Notes: generated by a model not told the origin, from the letters alone. A DNA stretch of 64,000 nt from Vespula vulgaris (GCF_905475345.1 NC_066592.1:4719001-4783000); one strand, 5' to 3'; shown: positions 23,040 to 36,813, numbered from the stretch's first letter. Numbers and translations are program-made.

Positions 23040-26000
23040 CTGAAACGTCAAATTTATAACTTGGTAATGTTTACATTTGAAATCGCTTAAAAGTAATAAA
23101 TAAATCGATTGGATCTGATCAAACAAATTATACAATGCGCTTTCGTTTGATCGAATGAATATCGTTATTATTTAGATAAGTGGATAGAGCTAAGAAAGAA
23201 AACTGGATATAAATCGTTGACGTTTCGACAGATTAGAATAACTTACGTCGTCGTCTTCCTCTAGACGATCGTGCCTTCGTCTTCGAGCTCCCCTAAGCTC
23301 TGCTGGAAAACCTTCGACCGACCTCGGTCGGCCTCCGAGGGTGGCTAGGTTACCCTCGAGCTCCTCCGAGCCAGCCGTGCCTTTTCTTTTAACCGTTTGA
23401 TAAGCTCCGACTGGATGACCGGGCAGAGGAGGTGGAGGGAGATGAATGTTATCATGAGGACTTTGAGGTGAACTACTCGCGGTCGCATCGCCAGGCGTCG
23501 AACTTGGCGACGATGACGACGTTTGTGCTTGAGGTGCTGGGACCACGTCTGGGTTGGGCTCGCTGATCGATTCGAAAGGAAAAAAAAAAAAGAGAGACAA
23601 CGTTGTTATCGACGTTAAAACTATCGATCTCAGTTATGAAAAAAGAAAAAGATTAACGATAACAAAATGCGATGAGTTTTTTCCATTATAAAATTTATGC
23701 GTATATCAAATAAATACCTAAATAGAACTTCTCTATTACCTGAAAGCACCAGCTGGTCCACTAGGATGCCTGGGATCGGGATAAGCGGGTGGTACACTGT
23801 ACTCCGGCAACGGGGGTTGTCCATATTCGGAGGACACGCTTTGGTGAGCCGGAGTGCCGTAATCCTGAGACAACGGAGCAGCAGGTGCTCCATATTCCAA
23901 GCCCGGATGACCGCACTTCAGTTCGGGGCAATTGTAACGGCAGACTTGGATCACGCATTGGAAGTGAACGTTCATACTGTCGGGGAATTTGAAGGCTTGG
24001 AAATAAGCGAAACTAACGACGGAAGCACTCGGCCCGAAGTTCTTCACTTTATGGAACCTTTAAATCAAAACAATAACGACGTTATCGACGTTTTTGTCGT
24101 TACGTACAAATCGCGATCAGATATCGAAGCAAGGAGAGGATGACGATATTTTATAGAATAATATCCTACCTGGACATGATCTTTGGCCTGACGACGCAGC
24201 CGTACTGATCGACCAGCTGAATCGGTGCTCTCTTGCCGTCATGGGCAACACAGTTTCTGACCAGCATATCGAATTTATTTTCTACGTCCTTGATAGCAAG
24301 TACCATGGTCATGGTTTGTCCGATCTTAACGATACCCGAAACCTCGCTAGCCCATGGTCCTTTACCCACTTGTATTTGCATCCAACATTGTAGATTATCT
24401 CCAAGGAAGTTAGCTGTTACAGCGTGCAACATGTCGACTTGGAACGGCCTAAAATTAACTTGCTTCTCGTAGTAATCGTACCACGTGCAACGAAGTTTCC
24501 TGGCCTGATCCCAAACTTCTTGAACGTAACGATCGTACTGAACGATGATCGTGTTCTCAACGTAACTACCCGATGGCGTAGGTGCTCCATAAGCAGCTAC
24601 GTTGTGATTGGCGGATGATGTCATGCCGCATGAATTCAAAAAGATCTCGAAAGTTGCGCTCAAATGACCGGTCCCTGGTTTGAGATGAACGCAATGGGGG
24701 TCCGAATAAAAGCCCTTGCTGAATATCATCCCATAAAAGGGCCGATCGAACTCGATGTTAACACGCATATGCGTTTTCTCGCATTGCACCTGTAGATGTT
24801 TTATCTGCGGTGTATCCGGCGAAGCCAAAGGCCAATTCTCTTCTGCACCGTGCGATGTGGGTGGTCCATATTGTGCAGGTGGACCATACACCGATCTGTG
24901 CTCCAATGGCAACGCGCTACTGTCGACGAGCGGTGCCTCGCATTTTACATCCTGGAAATTTAATACGTGCATTTTTATGTACGATATCCTGCATGTACAT
25001 GCCTATGTATTTTTAATATTTAATAAATATATTTATTTTTTTCTACAACTCAATATATGCATATAACTGAATATATATAATAAATGAAATATGTTCGATT
25101 GATTAACGATTGATTAAAACAAATAAGAAATTAAGTAAATATACGTTTTATCGTATCTGTTACAAACGTAACAAATATCTTAGTATAATAAAATTTGTAA
25201 ATGAAACTTTATAGAACTGACATATATTTCTCTATAAATTCTGATAAGATAAATTTCATAGTACCGCTAACTTGCATAGCCACTGTCTCGAATGCCCTAA
25301 ACCTACACGACACGTCCTAAAAATCCGCTCGACGCATTTCGAAATACACATGGCTATTATAACGGCAAGTAAGCCGGTCGAGTCAATAAAAATTTAGGTA
25401 AGACGCGTTAAGGACCTCTCTTTCGAAGAGGGACGATCGCGTGGAAATGGACAAAGCGGAGCAGGAACTGACATTAAGAATTCAGCGAACGTCACCGGCC
25501 ATTGCAACCTTTCGCGGAATGCCAATCGAACTTGCGTGTCACTCGTTGTTCGAGATTCTTTGGAATTCTCTTCTGCCGACCTTGACGACGTGTCCCACGC
25601 GAATTTGACGATCTAGACATTTTTATAGGTCAAATTGAATTTCTTTTCAAGCATCGTTCCCTAATTAATAACTCTTTCAAAATAATAATAAATTAAATAA
25701 ATAGCAAACAAACCTTATAGAAAACTCTAAATAAATCTAGAACTGCACTATTTGGATTGACTGATATCATTCGAGTTTAATCTTCGTTTTGCTGATGCAT
25801 TTCTCATAATCCCGAATGAAAGACAAACAATCTCCTTCTAAAGCAACGAGATCAACGGAGATTTACGTCGAGTTCATTAAACGCGATACCGTAGCTTTCA
25901 TTGGCAGTGGTAAAGCGTTTTGTCAGGCACTATCTAGCGGAGTGAGTCACTCTAATGTGGAGCACGACTGTAACTGTTTGCTAGTGCTCTTACCCTTAGA

Positions 26001-29000
26001 TAGAAAAGGCCGCTTTTCTAGACACGTACTTTCCAGCCGAGGTAGTAGCTCGTCCGCACGCGCCCGACGATTAGACCGACTCTTTACGAAGTTTCCAAAG
26101 AAAAACGAGTTCGACTCGTTCCCGTCGCTTTCGGAAAAGAAAATACGTAGAGATACACACACACACACATACGTCAGTACGTTTCAATTCACGTGGATTT
26201 AGGACTCGAACTCGAAGAAGAATGCCGGCAGCCAACCACGACCAACGCCCCGAAGGCGACTTCGCATTCTAGGTTAACGCGATTGATATATGCGCGAGGT
26301 AGAATCGTGAACTTGTCCAAATCGATGATCGATTAAGGTCATTAACTATTTGCATTAACCATGAAATAATAAAATAAAGCGATTCTTCGGGAATGTCGAA
26401 TCATGCAAATTCTTTCTGTTATGCTATTTGGACCGGTCTGGTTAGAATGCTACCACTGTAATACTGGTATCTTTCTATCTCTCTCATAATACACACATAA
26501 TACTGTCTAATGTTACGCATGCCAGTCTATTTATTTCGAATAAAATTTGTAATACATATATCGATATCAATAGACATCGCAAAAAATGCCAAAAATATTT
26601 GAATAGGAATATCTTTAAATACTTTACATAGAAAGTAATAACGATTATCAAAATTTATAATAAATGCAAAAACTCGACAATGTTCGATTCAAATCTTATC
26701 GTAAGTATGACCTAACGAATGCACGCGTAACTCGGTATTTTTATTGTAAGAAACAGAAAGAACGAGAAGGAAACGCGTTTGAAGATAACTGTATACGGGG
26801 CTGACTGGTCTTACGGATAAAGGCATGTTTACGCAAGGGTTTTGAGATTGACGGCGCCTACGCGAACGGACTTAATGATATATTTTTTCTTTTTTTAACA
26901 GGATGAAACATTTTTTTGCGGAAGCCAAACAAGACGCTTCTGTCGAAACCAGAACTCCTTAACCATAAGACTATTTATACACTAATTTATTATGTAAAAT
27001 AGGCATTATCAATTTATGTGTATTACTATAAATTTCTCGTCATATTATAACAATATCACCTTGACGTACGTATACCGTAACACCAATAAACTTATAAAAC
27101 AACTAATTAAAACGAGAATAATTATATATACAAATAATACTCGAAGTAAGAAAAATCTAATATAACATCTTAAAATACAATTTTATGATTTTATCGTCGA
27201 ATAAGAACAAAATTACTTATGCTAATCTCGAAATAAAGATTGCAAATACATATGTTGACATTTTAAATAGAAATTTGGGATTTTTAATCGAGAGAAGAAA
27301 AACTGGAGCGAAAAGTCGTAGACTCGAAAGAAGTATAAACAAGTATAGAATAAGAGAGAGAGAGAGAGAGAGAGAGAATAAAAAAAAAAGAGATCAGCCG
27401 AGATGTGCCGTCACAGGCGGGCGACAGAGGAGGCCGATCCACGTTGAACAGGAAATACGCGATTCGCGCCTTGATCGGCAACAGGTCGGCCATACGCATA
27501 CCTGCGAATCGTCTTGTTCTACTTGCACCTGCAATCGATCCTCTTATAAAGACTTTCCCAGCAGAAATTTACGAACGAATTGCAATTGAACGATACCGTC
27601 CTACGAGACCATTATCCCTAGCAAGTACCTTAACATTTATTCCAAATTTACTTAAGATTTTTCGTAAAAGTCTTCGACACGTTTATGATTAACTTGATCC
27701 AAATTATTTAAATATATAATTTTAATCATGTTTAAAAATAATAGTAAACCATATTCGTAGAAAATTAACAGGAGAAATTTCTTAACTCTCTCTCCTTTGA
27801 AAATTCATTATTGTTACGTTAAAATTAATTATATATCGTAAATTACTTTAAAATAAATATTATGTGATATTCTTTTATTTTTTTATATATGTAAGGCAAG
27901 AAAAAAGATTACAAAAGAAATCTTTACGAAATTTAATTTGATCATTATTAGGAAAAGTATCCATTAATAATCAGTAATAAAATAGAATAATCGTAAAAGT
28001 AAAATCGATTCAATCTCGTTCGAGTTTGATTTCGAGTTAAGTAAAAGACATCAATAACATCTGTATCGAACGATCGATCAGATAAGATAGGAAGATAGAA
28101 ATCGCAAAATTAAATGGTAAAAGTTTCATAGGAAGTACCCACGTTAGTAACCTAACGACGATTTCACTTTTCCATTGTCATCCGAGGATGACCTGAACGG
28201 CCATATTATTCCTACACCGGACACACTTTCACTGAATCGCACGTACGAAAGGGGCTCGCTCCTAATTATCGCGAACGTCACGAGTTTAGTTACTACCGTC
28301 TAGTTACTTCTACTTTTTAAACAGCCCATTAAGATAGCACGACTGGAATATATTAGTTCAAGTGTTTCTGTTGTGAAAGAAAAAAGAAAAAAGAAAAAAA
28401 CTGAAAGAAAGGAAGAGACAACCGATCATAAAAAGAATCTTTCATTTCTTCTTCCTTTTTTTCTCTTTGTTTTATCTTAGAAAACGTTTAACGAACGTGT
28501 TGGCTCGTTATCTTTAGAAAATAACAGAATAAACGATATTACGTAGAGAAAAGAAAAAAATTGTCATACAAGAACTGTCTCGCCTTGATTATAGTAGGGA
28601 AAAAGTAGGCCAAGTCAGTTGCTTCGAGCTGAGCTAGATGCGTATCGTGCACGCACGTGTCTTACGATAGTACGATCATTGTATATCACACGTTTCGTCG
28701 TTTGGAAAAAATTCAATGAAAAATTTTCCGAATAAATAAAAGATCGCGCGAAAAAAAAAATTCTTTGAAATTGACCTCGAAGAAAATTTTTAATTCTTCG
28801 GATTGATAAATTTCCTTTCTCCGAAACGTTTATCGGCAACGCGTGCACATACATTTCATCAGATAATTCTATTCTTGAAATATTAAAGCTCACCGTATCA
28901 TTTAAGGACCTAGAAGACTTGCCATTTAACTCAAATCGTACCACCGAAAAACTGACGAGAAAGTTAGCTTTTAAATCGAAACTTCTCAGGTCGGTTTGAC

Positions 29001-31110
29001 GCCGTTCTAATGTCATGAACGCGAGAAGCTGAAGGCGATCTAATTAAAAGGAAACGATCAGAGGAATCCTGCACAAAGAACGTACCGTGAGAACCGGGCC
29101 GAGAGAGTTAACTGGTGTTGGATAGGAACGTTCTTTTGAGGATAGAACTCTTCGCTTGGGATTTTAATTAAAAGAGAGCATTGCCATGCACCAGCGGGCC
29201 AGACGCGCTACGCGAAACGAGCTTGCATTAAGGACGCGTAAAACGTTTTTCCGGGAGCGGGAAACAGGGAAAAGAAATCGTTCGCAAAAGAAATTTTCTC
29301 TGCCAACATCTTCGCAAAATAATCACAACTAAGAGAAACACGTAATGCGAGTACAATTATTTTGAGAGAAACAAAAAAGAAAAAAAACAAAATAATATAA
29401 TCGAAATTAATACTTCGACGAAAATGACACGAAAAAAAAAATAATAAAAAAGATTGAACGATTTTAAATTGTAAAGATCATTACTTTCGTATTACAAGAT
29501 GCCTATAATAATAAATTCTACGACGAAAGTTATCGAGATTCTTTTTGTTGACGCATATATTTACGTAAAAAATATTTTACTTCCTTACTTAGAAACTTAT
29601 ACTAATGTTAAATCAATAAGATCTTTCATATTCTATAAAATGTTAATATTTATTGGTCTAAACATTATCGATTAATCTCGAATAACGCGATGATCACGAA
29701 CGTAGCTCTACACCAAACGACTAATCCAATGAAAAAGCATCTCTTTGTGGTCGCCCGCAAGATTGCACGTTCTGTGTAGCCACGAGAAATGTCCTTTTCC
29801 TATCTATTATGATTTATCAATCGCGGTTTCGTCGTTTCCCATTACACAATACTATGTTACGGTATGAATGACATCGTATTTAAAGTAACTCGTCACGACT
29901 TTAATCTATTACTTTGATATCTCTCCTCGACGATCTTTTTAACTCTGCTCGTGCTTACGTATGTGATGTAGATAAACAGCGTAACTGCGTTAGAATGAAA
30001 AAGATAAAAAAAAAAAGGAGTACTTCCTGGAAAATATCCTAGAAAGTGCAGGGAGATCGAGAGAATAATAGATGAATCTGCTGACATTTGGGAACTGGAA
30101 GTAAGCTATTCTCACGATAAATTAGTGCCGTGAGCATTTCCATCCTTTCGATAAAGAGAGAGGAGAGAGAGAGAGAGATAAAGAAAAAGAAAGAAAATTG
30201 CCGTTTCGCGGAAGTTACTAATGACGACGCCTTCCAAGATTTTTCTCATTTTTCCTCTTGGCTACTGGGTGAAGAGGGTTCGCTACCTGATGAAATTGTT
30301 CCCTTTATTTAGTCCAAAAAAAAAAACAGAAAAGGGTTCCATCGATCTCACTTCGAAAAAGAAATTCGACTTTCTGGAATTTCTAGATCATCAAACTTAT
30401 AATTACATCTAGATAGGCTGCTAATTAAAAAATATATATACCAAATTTATACAACAAAAGTTGAAAGAATTCGATATACGACAGATTGAAAAAGACGTAG
30501 GCTAAAGTATTCAATTTCTCTCATTATTTTCGTAACAAGAAGAAGACGACATTAAACAATTAACGTTATTTTGGAGCATTAAAAAAAAGTAAAGAAGAAG
30601 AAAAAGAAGAAACTATAACTATACTTATTTACCGCATGCTTCTCAACGCACGAACACTTCAGCCCACAATCACATAATAATGTACGTTTCGAAATTCTTT
30701 TCTTTTTTTATCTGAGATCAAACTCGAATTTTGAAAAGAAAATAAAAGAAAAAGAAATAATAAAAAAAAAGAGAGAGAGAAAGAGAGACAGAAAGAGAGA
30801 AAGAATGGGAGAGAGAGAGGGAAAAGAAGAAAAAAAAAAGGAACGTCATTTGAAACTGTCCATATATATACATATATATAAAAATAAGGAGAGAAAGAAG
30901 AGCGGAAATAGAAGGAGGAGAAGAGGAAGAGGAGGGCCAGTTAGAAAAGGACAAGAGAAGTTTCCCGAGAAAGAAAGCTGCTACCAATGGGAAGAAAGAA
31001 GTTGATCCTCTGGTGCAAGTCGACTAGAATCGTCCACGCTCCGCTACGTATTGCTCCGCTACGCATCGCGTCTCAAGCCACCTCTTCATACAGTGAGAGA
31101 AAGAAATAAG

Positions 31111-31142
<32 letters not shown>

Positions 31143-32694
31143 AAGAGAGAGAGAGAGCACTGTCTAGAGAGTATAGTCGAAAGAGGGCAATGCGTCCGAC
31201 GCGCTGACCTACTATCTCCGCTTCGCCGCGCGCCGCATCGCTTCTTCCTTCAACAGTATTTTCTTTCCTTTTCTCATTCATGCACCGATCGCGTATCCGA
31301 TCAGAGTTCCTTGATGTATACCTTATTCGGATTCGAACGACATAGCCCATCTTTAAGATATACCTTCTAAATAAATACATACACGCAGTCTTATTTCTAA
31401 AATAATTTTTTTTGAGAAAAGAATATTACGTATGTGTGTATGTGTGTATCTATGTATATACGATTAATATAATATAATATGATATAATAATCCTATAGAT
31501 ATTATATCATATTAATTTTAACTATACTTTCATTACTTTTTATTACAGATATTATATTACTTTTATTTTATATATCGTAAGATTTATTTTCCTAAACACC
31601 GTGAGAACATTCACTTTATCGAAAAACGAAGAAAGAATTCAATTATTCATTAATGTATAGTAGTTCGTGAATATTGACGTGTGATACGTATAAAAAAAAT
31701 AAAGACGAAAATAAAAAATAATCGGGTCAGAAAGTCGAATTGAATCGAGTCGAAATTGAAAGGAACGGAGATACGAATGGGTTTGCTTGATTCGGACGTT
31801 TATCACGAATTGCTCGCCGTCAAAATAACGAACACCGCAAATGCGTTCGAATGCACATACGCGTGTTTCTCTATAGGTAGTAGGTATATAGGTACATATG
31901 TAGCACAGAAGAGGGCCCGCGGCAATATAAGGGATTCGTCTCGAGTGCTCTCGACTCTTTCTCTCGTCGATTCCAGAGCAACAGCACGTGGCGTGTCACG
32001 GATAGCGGGTCTCTCTTTCTCTCTTTTTCTCTCATCAATGAGTGACACTAAATTTTCCGGTTTTCCAGGAAAAAATGATAAACAACTCGTACGATTAACC
32101 GATATTAACCGAGACAAACATTGCGATTCAATTTCCACTTACGATTAATCCTATATGTTAGTTGTTTCGAGTATGCACGATTGAATATTAAAAAAAATTT
32201 AACGACATAGATTTTTTATACATTTATAAATATTTGGTGCGGATACGTGAATTCGTTAAAAGAGAAAAAAAAAAAAAAGAAAAATAGAAATGTTCTCATC
32301 AAATAGCGAATGTGTTAAATTTTTGCCATAGAAAAAAGGAAGAAAAAATATCAAAAAATATAAAACCAAAAAAAATCTTTATCGACGACCTTAACGCAAC
32401 ATCCTCCTCTTGTTATCCCGTCACGGTCTCGCTTTCGCGAAATTTCATCGGATATTAAACGCGATGCGAGGTCGATAAACGCACGTACAATATCGCGAGA
32501 GAGCGTGAAATAATCCGGTAGCCATAGGAGAAGCTCGTAAAATAGATTCACCGGATTCACGCGGAAGCAACGTAGCGGTCGTCGCGTTAACGACCGGTCC
32601 TGTCATTCGAAAGGAGGAGAACACAGTTCGTTGCTAACAGCTACTAAACGTATATGACAACGATGACGAAGGCGATATTCGGAGAAAGAAATAT

Positions 32695-32733
<39 letters not shown>

Positions 32734-33460
32734 AGAAAAGAGAAAAAAAGATAACGTCCTAGTGCGAAAACAAAATAAAATAAATACGTGGTAAGACTGG
32801 CTTATCGTTGGTTATCAAGCGCACCATGTGCAACCAAGACCATTAAGCGTAACCGTTTTATCTAGAATTAACGAATTAACGGTAAACACCCACTTCTTTT
32901 ATCATTTTATTTCTCATAACTAAATATCTTCTTTTTCCTTTTTCTTATTTTTATATCATTATTATACAAATCTTTCTATAATGGTCACTAGATCACTCAC
33001 AATCCCAATCGAGAATCTTTTAGCACTATTATTTCTATTGATATAATTACAAATTGTATTGATAATATTTAGGATGTAACTTTCTGATATACTATTAAAA
33101 AAATCTAAGGAAAAGATATCTCAAAAAACTGTCTCCAAGATAAATATAAATTATTATAATTATACCACGATCATTATTTCTTGAAAATCTTCAAGTATCT
33201 CGACAACTTTTAATAGGATATACCTCAAACTTTTCTTCCGCGAAAGTACTGACAGGGACGATCATCTGTTTTATCAAACGATAATCGATCTCGAAGATGA
33301 TCGATAAACGATAAAGAGAAAAGCAAAGAAAAAGGGAAAACAAAAACAAAGAAAGAAATAAAACGGAAAAGGATTTTATAAATCTACTCACGGCTAGCAA
33401 TAGTAAGGGCAGCAATAAGATAAAGGCCGTCTTCCGTATACTCCGCCACGTCCTCTCCAT
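22632..33460 (-). CDS. ZP-domain membrane protein, Dusky/Miniature family, 630 aa
   Basis: Model: complement join of 33460-33392, 24951-24170, 24057-23740, 23562-23247 and 23039-22632 (1893 nt). All introns are GT-AG and all phases match. The order is signal peptide (1-23), Gly/Pro/Tyr-rich stretch, ZP-N with Cys 80, 110, 131 and 178, ZP-C with Cys 212, 257, 275, 318, 323, 327 and 332, a Pro/Ser-rich linker, a tetrabasic RRRR at 483-486, one transmembrane helix (about 568-592) and a 38-residue cytoplasmic tail. Family hallmarks include VQEVWDQARKLRCTW, CWMQIQVGKGPWASEVSG, KFDMLVRNCVAHDGKRAPIQ and NFGPSASVVSFAYFQAFKFP. In Drosophila, Dusky, Miniature and Dusky-like organise apical extracellular matrix and cuticle in wing and bristle cells. 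Which of the three this orthologues is not settled here. The ZP identification is firm; the first exon is well supported by phase and signal character. Confidence 0.88.
23247..23562 (-). CDS. ZP gene, Pro/Ser-rich exon with tetrabasic site
   Basis: Enters after CGATCAG with C completing Ser390. It is low-complexity and extracellular (SSSSPSSTPGDATASSS, LPPPPLPGHP), then GARRRRHD, a furin-type cleavage motif as in many ZP proteins, then acidic LEEDDD. It ends at a GAC|GTAAGT donor in phase 0. Confidence 0.85.
23740..24057 (-). CDS. ZP gene, exon finishing ZP-C, then Pro/Tyr/Gly-rich linker
   Basis: Enters with G completing Arg284, then FHKVKNFGPSASVVSF and the terminal Cys cluster in FQCVIQVCRYNCPELKCG. 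It then becomes Pro/Tyr/Gly-rich (YGAPAAPLSQDYGTPAHQ, EYGQPPLPEYSVPPAY). It ends TTC AG|GTAATA in phase 2. Confidence 0.88.
24170..24951 (-). CDS. ZP gene, main ZP exon
   Basis: Starts at GAT (Asp24) after an AAATTTCCAG acceptor and ends ATC ATG TCC AG|GTAGGA in phase 2. It encodes residues 24-283. These comprise the linker with GPPAQYGPP, the whole ZP-N module and most of ZP-C. Methionine 24972, in front of the acceptor, is intronic and not the true start. Confidence 0.9.
24952..33391 (-). other. Large intron 1 of the ZP gene (8.4 kb)
   Basis: Holds AT-rich DNA, short GA tracts (near 27354-27380, 30160-30180, 30770-30835 and 31090-31157), a (GAAA)n run at 32697-32733 and CpG-richer patches near 25800-26200, 27400-27560, 31020-31260 and 31900-32000. 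Several 60-135 codon frames occur in the CpG-richer patches, but none shows a recognisable domain or splice-compatible neighbours. Large first introns in developmental genes often carry enhancers; nothing specific was identified. Confidence 0.7.
32697..32733 (+). repeat. (GAAA)n microsatellite
   Basis: About nine GAAA units within intron 1 of the ZP gene. Confidence 0.9.
33392..33460 (-). CDS. ZP gene, exon with start codon and signal peptide
   Basis: ATG at 33460 opens MERTWRSIRK followed by TAFILLLPLLLLA, a textbook basic-then-hydrophobic signal sequence. It then meets a strong GTGAGT donor in phase 0, matching the phase-0 acceptor of the ZP exon at 24951. The intervening intron is 8440 bp. 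Just upstream of the ATG a TTTTTAATTACAG acceptor (AG at 33480-33479) suggests that a non-coding first exon lies further upstream. Confidence 0.75.
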
Positions 33461-33478
33461 CGTGTGTACGTTTTTCTT

Positions 33479-33500
33479 CTGTAATTAAAAAAGAAAACAA
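33479..33500 (-). promoter_or_regulatory. Probable 5'-UTR splice acceptor of the ZP gene
   Basis: On the - strand, CTTTTTTAATTACAG ends 18 bases before the ATG. This implies that the start codon sits in exon 2 and that the promoter is upstream (higher coordinates). Confidence 0.45.
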
Positions 33501-36500
33501 GAAAAAAAATAATCAAGTTCGAAGGATCGTAACACGTAACGTTGTTCGCGTTATCCTTTCTCCTTTTAACCCGCACAGTAAGTGTCATCGCTAATAGAAA
33601 TAAAGGAAAGAAATAAACATGCACGAAATACGAAAAAGAAAAAGAAGAAGAGAAAAAAGAAAAAAGGGAGAAGAAAAAGAAGAAGAAGAAGAAGAGGAAA
33701 AAAAAGAATGCATTTGCTGACAATCGTCGCCAGCCGGAAGCACAAGTAGCACGTCTACCTGTCCGATCCTCTCCGAAGGATGTTACGCAACGCGCATCTG
33801 ACCCACTTCCTTCGAAATCGTTGCTCTTAATTAAGAAGGATGAGAAAACGTTTAAACGTTCAAGAACTTTTCCACAGTCTGCGTTTTCGTAACACGGAGG
33901 ACTGTTAAATACTTCCGCGAACGATGTAATTCATATTCCTAAACATTAATAGTGATTACACAGTGACAAACAAACAAATAAGAAAAAAAATTTCCAACTC
34001 ATTGTCAGTAAAAAGTGATCTCCCCGATTCCTTTATCTATCATCGATAATCTCGAAGAATAAAAACTATCATCGAAAGTAAAAATAAATCGGGAAGAAAT
34101 CGATAGATCCGGGAATGTTTACTTGTCTACAAAAAATCGAATATTTTTTACGGAAAGGAAAAGAATAAAAGGAAAAAGAAAAAAGGAACTGTACAGACGA
34201 TCTTCCGTCTTCTTCGGAAAGAACTTATCTACTTTGTGTAAAAAAAAAAACAATGAAAGAGATAAAAAAAGAAAAAAAAAACTTCGTCAATCGCGAAACA
34301 ACGCTCGAGGATTCACACCTGACTCCGAGTCCTGCGATAATCCTTCTTGTTTTTCTCCGTTGATCCGTTTTTATTCTTTTGTTCCTCTCCTCACGACCCT
34401 CCCTCTCTCTCTCTCTCTCTCTCTAATCGACGACGAGTCACACCTGTCGCACGAAACGAAGCGTTGCTAACAGTTGGTCCTCATCAGGCCACTCTTTTCA
34501 ACGACAATAACGACGAAGAAAAGTTGCGCGCGCGCGAGCAAGAATGGACGGGCCCAGAGGTGGCTGTCCTGGCCGACGGGGACCGACTGAAGGTGCGAGC
34601 CACGCTCGTCTCGGCCACGAGCCACGTCCTAGTGACCTACTGACGATCTCGATCGTTCCTACTGTGCCACCTTTCATTCCCACCATCACTACTACGTTAC
34701 TACCACTACCACCATAAACTCATCACGATCAAGCTACCTCGAGTATCTACGTCAGAGCAAGGCACAAACAGGCCCAACGTCGTTGTCGTCTCTACTCCCT
34801 CCTTCTCTCCTCTCCCCGCCCACTCCTTCTACTTCCCCATAGCGGACTTAGCTCTTTCTTTTTTCATCATCATCCTCTTCTGCTTCTTCCTTTTCTTCTG
34901 CTTTTTTTCTTCTTGCTTTTTTTCTCTCTTTCTCTTCTTCTTCTATCTCAAGGAATATGTTATAAATGAAATGGGATTCGTATTAACGCCCGAAGAACTT
35001 CTCTTCATATTCGCGATAGATTATTTTGATCCTTTTTTTGTCCCGTTAGAAGGCATTTGCTTTCACCGAAACATCGTAAAACGCTAGTAAGGGGAAAGTG
35101 GGGGAATCGACGATAAAGAGAATCTTTATGGTTCAATAATAAATGGTTCTTTTTAAGCCTATCCTTTTTAATACTTCCTTCCTCTTAACTTCGTTGAATT
35201 AAATAATTACGTTCAACGATAATCGATTTATGACTATATAATCATTTCAAAATGCCAAGATTTTCATTTCGTTGGATAATTAATTAATCGGATTAAAGAA
35301 GTGCTGATTGTTCAAATTGTTTAGATATTATTTATCGTCGTTTGCGAACTGCGATATTTGAGAAGATCTATCAGTAAGATTCTCCAAATTTGACGAAACG
35401 AACGAAACAAATTTCAATGACTTTCTACGATGTTATTAAAAAACATACGAATAAAAACTTGTAATTAAATCTTTTTACTCTCGCAAAAGAACACGGATAG
35501 ACGTCGTAAGCAATAATAAATCCAGCGTGAGCTCCTGTGACGATCATGCTCGATAGAACTAACTATATCTACCTAACTTCCATTTTATTCTATACCGATT
35601 CGAGTTTCATCTCGAAGACTTTCCAGGAGGATTAATAGAAGACATCCTACGAGCTCCTTAAAGTATAACGCTGGAGATTACATAGCTAGACGATACTTCC
35701 ATTTTCAATCGAATTACTCTTCTATCTTGTTATTAGTAGACGTTCTCTCCAACGTTAGATCGAATTTCAGAACACATTTAAAGAGGACGTCGAATTTCAA
35801 AATTTTCAACAAAAATACAGATTTATATAACTTTCTATTTTATCTGTCTATTTAATAGATCCTTCCTTTTTTAAATTTTTATCTGTTAACCAACTTAATG
35901 AACAAAAATTAATTATCCTAAAAAAAAACAAAGAAGAATAATACTAAAAAAAACTAGAAAAAAATTATTCATTTTTCACATTGTAAAAAAGTTCCTAGGC
36001 ATGTAGTTTTACAATCTGAGAAAAGAAATTAGTCGAAAAAAAACGTCGAGAAAAAAAATTTGATTGTTGAAATGATTTAGAAACTTTAGGCTGATTCTAC
36101 ATACGCAATATAGAAAACACTTGTTGTCTACTTTATTGCACTACAAATGAGAAAAAAAAATTTCGAAAAAATTGATCTAATCGTTTCGTTTTCTCTCTTC
36201 GTAGAATTCTCCATATATGTACCTTACATGTAGTAAATGAAACTTGCATAATCACACGAAACCGATAAGAATGAGACTCGAACAAGTCAACGAGCAACGC
36301 ACCGACCTAGATTTCTCACCCGCATGATGTTAACTCGTCCATCCGGAAGTGTCTTATGGTAGTTCGTGTACCTACAAGGATAACGACCACAGCTCGATAA
36401 TACGTGAAAGTGCGAGTGAAGTGAGTTTCACCGGTCTCCTACTGTATATTTCCCCAAAGAACTTTTTCGCAATATTGTACAACAAAAAAAAAACAAAATG

Positions 36501-36813
36501 ATACATAACAAAATTGTGAAAAAATTATTAATTCATCGAATGAAATTCTCTCTCAATTAAAATTTGTATACATTATATTCGATTATATCAAGAAAATAAA
36601 TAAAAAAATTTCCTTCCCGTACAATAATAATAATAATCAAATAATAATCAAACAGTTTTCCAATTTTAACAAAATAATATTTAAATTAATCATCATTCAA
36701 AAATTCCTTTCAAAATAATGATTCAACGCGAAAACGAACAAACCCACCTGATTCCAATAATATGTTTGAATCATTTTTTCGTTCCTCGACCTTTTTCATT
36801 CGAGAAAATTTCT

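Noticed and set aside
24955..24972. ATG at the 5' end of the ZP open frame as true start
   Set aside because: It lies in front of a good AAATTTCCAG acceptor and would give a leaderless protein. The exon at 33460 supplies a signal peptide in the matching phase.
25816..26202. 128-codon + strand frame inside ZP intron 1
   Set aside because: It is antisense to the ZP gene and intronic, has no recognisable domain, and ends in a CA-repeat-derived THTHTY; probably chance in a CpG-richer patch.
31024..32148. Overlapping 111-130 codon frames on both strands
   Set aside because: Open on both strands at once in a GC-richer part of the ZP intron, with repeat-derived Ser/Leu runs; no family recognised.
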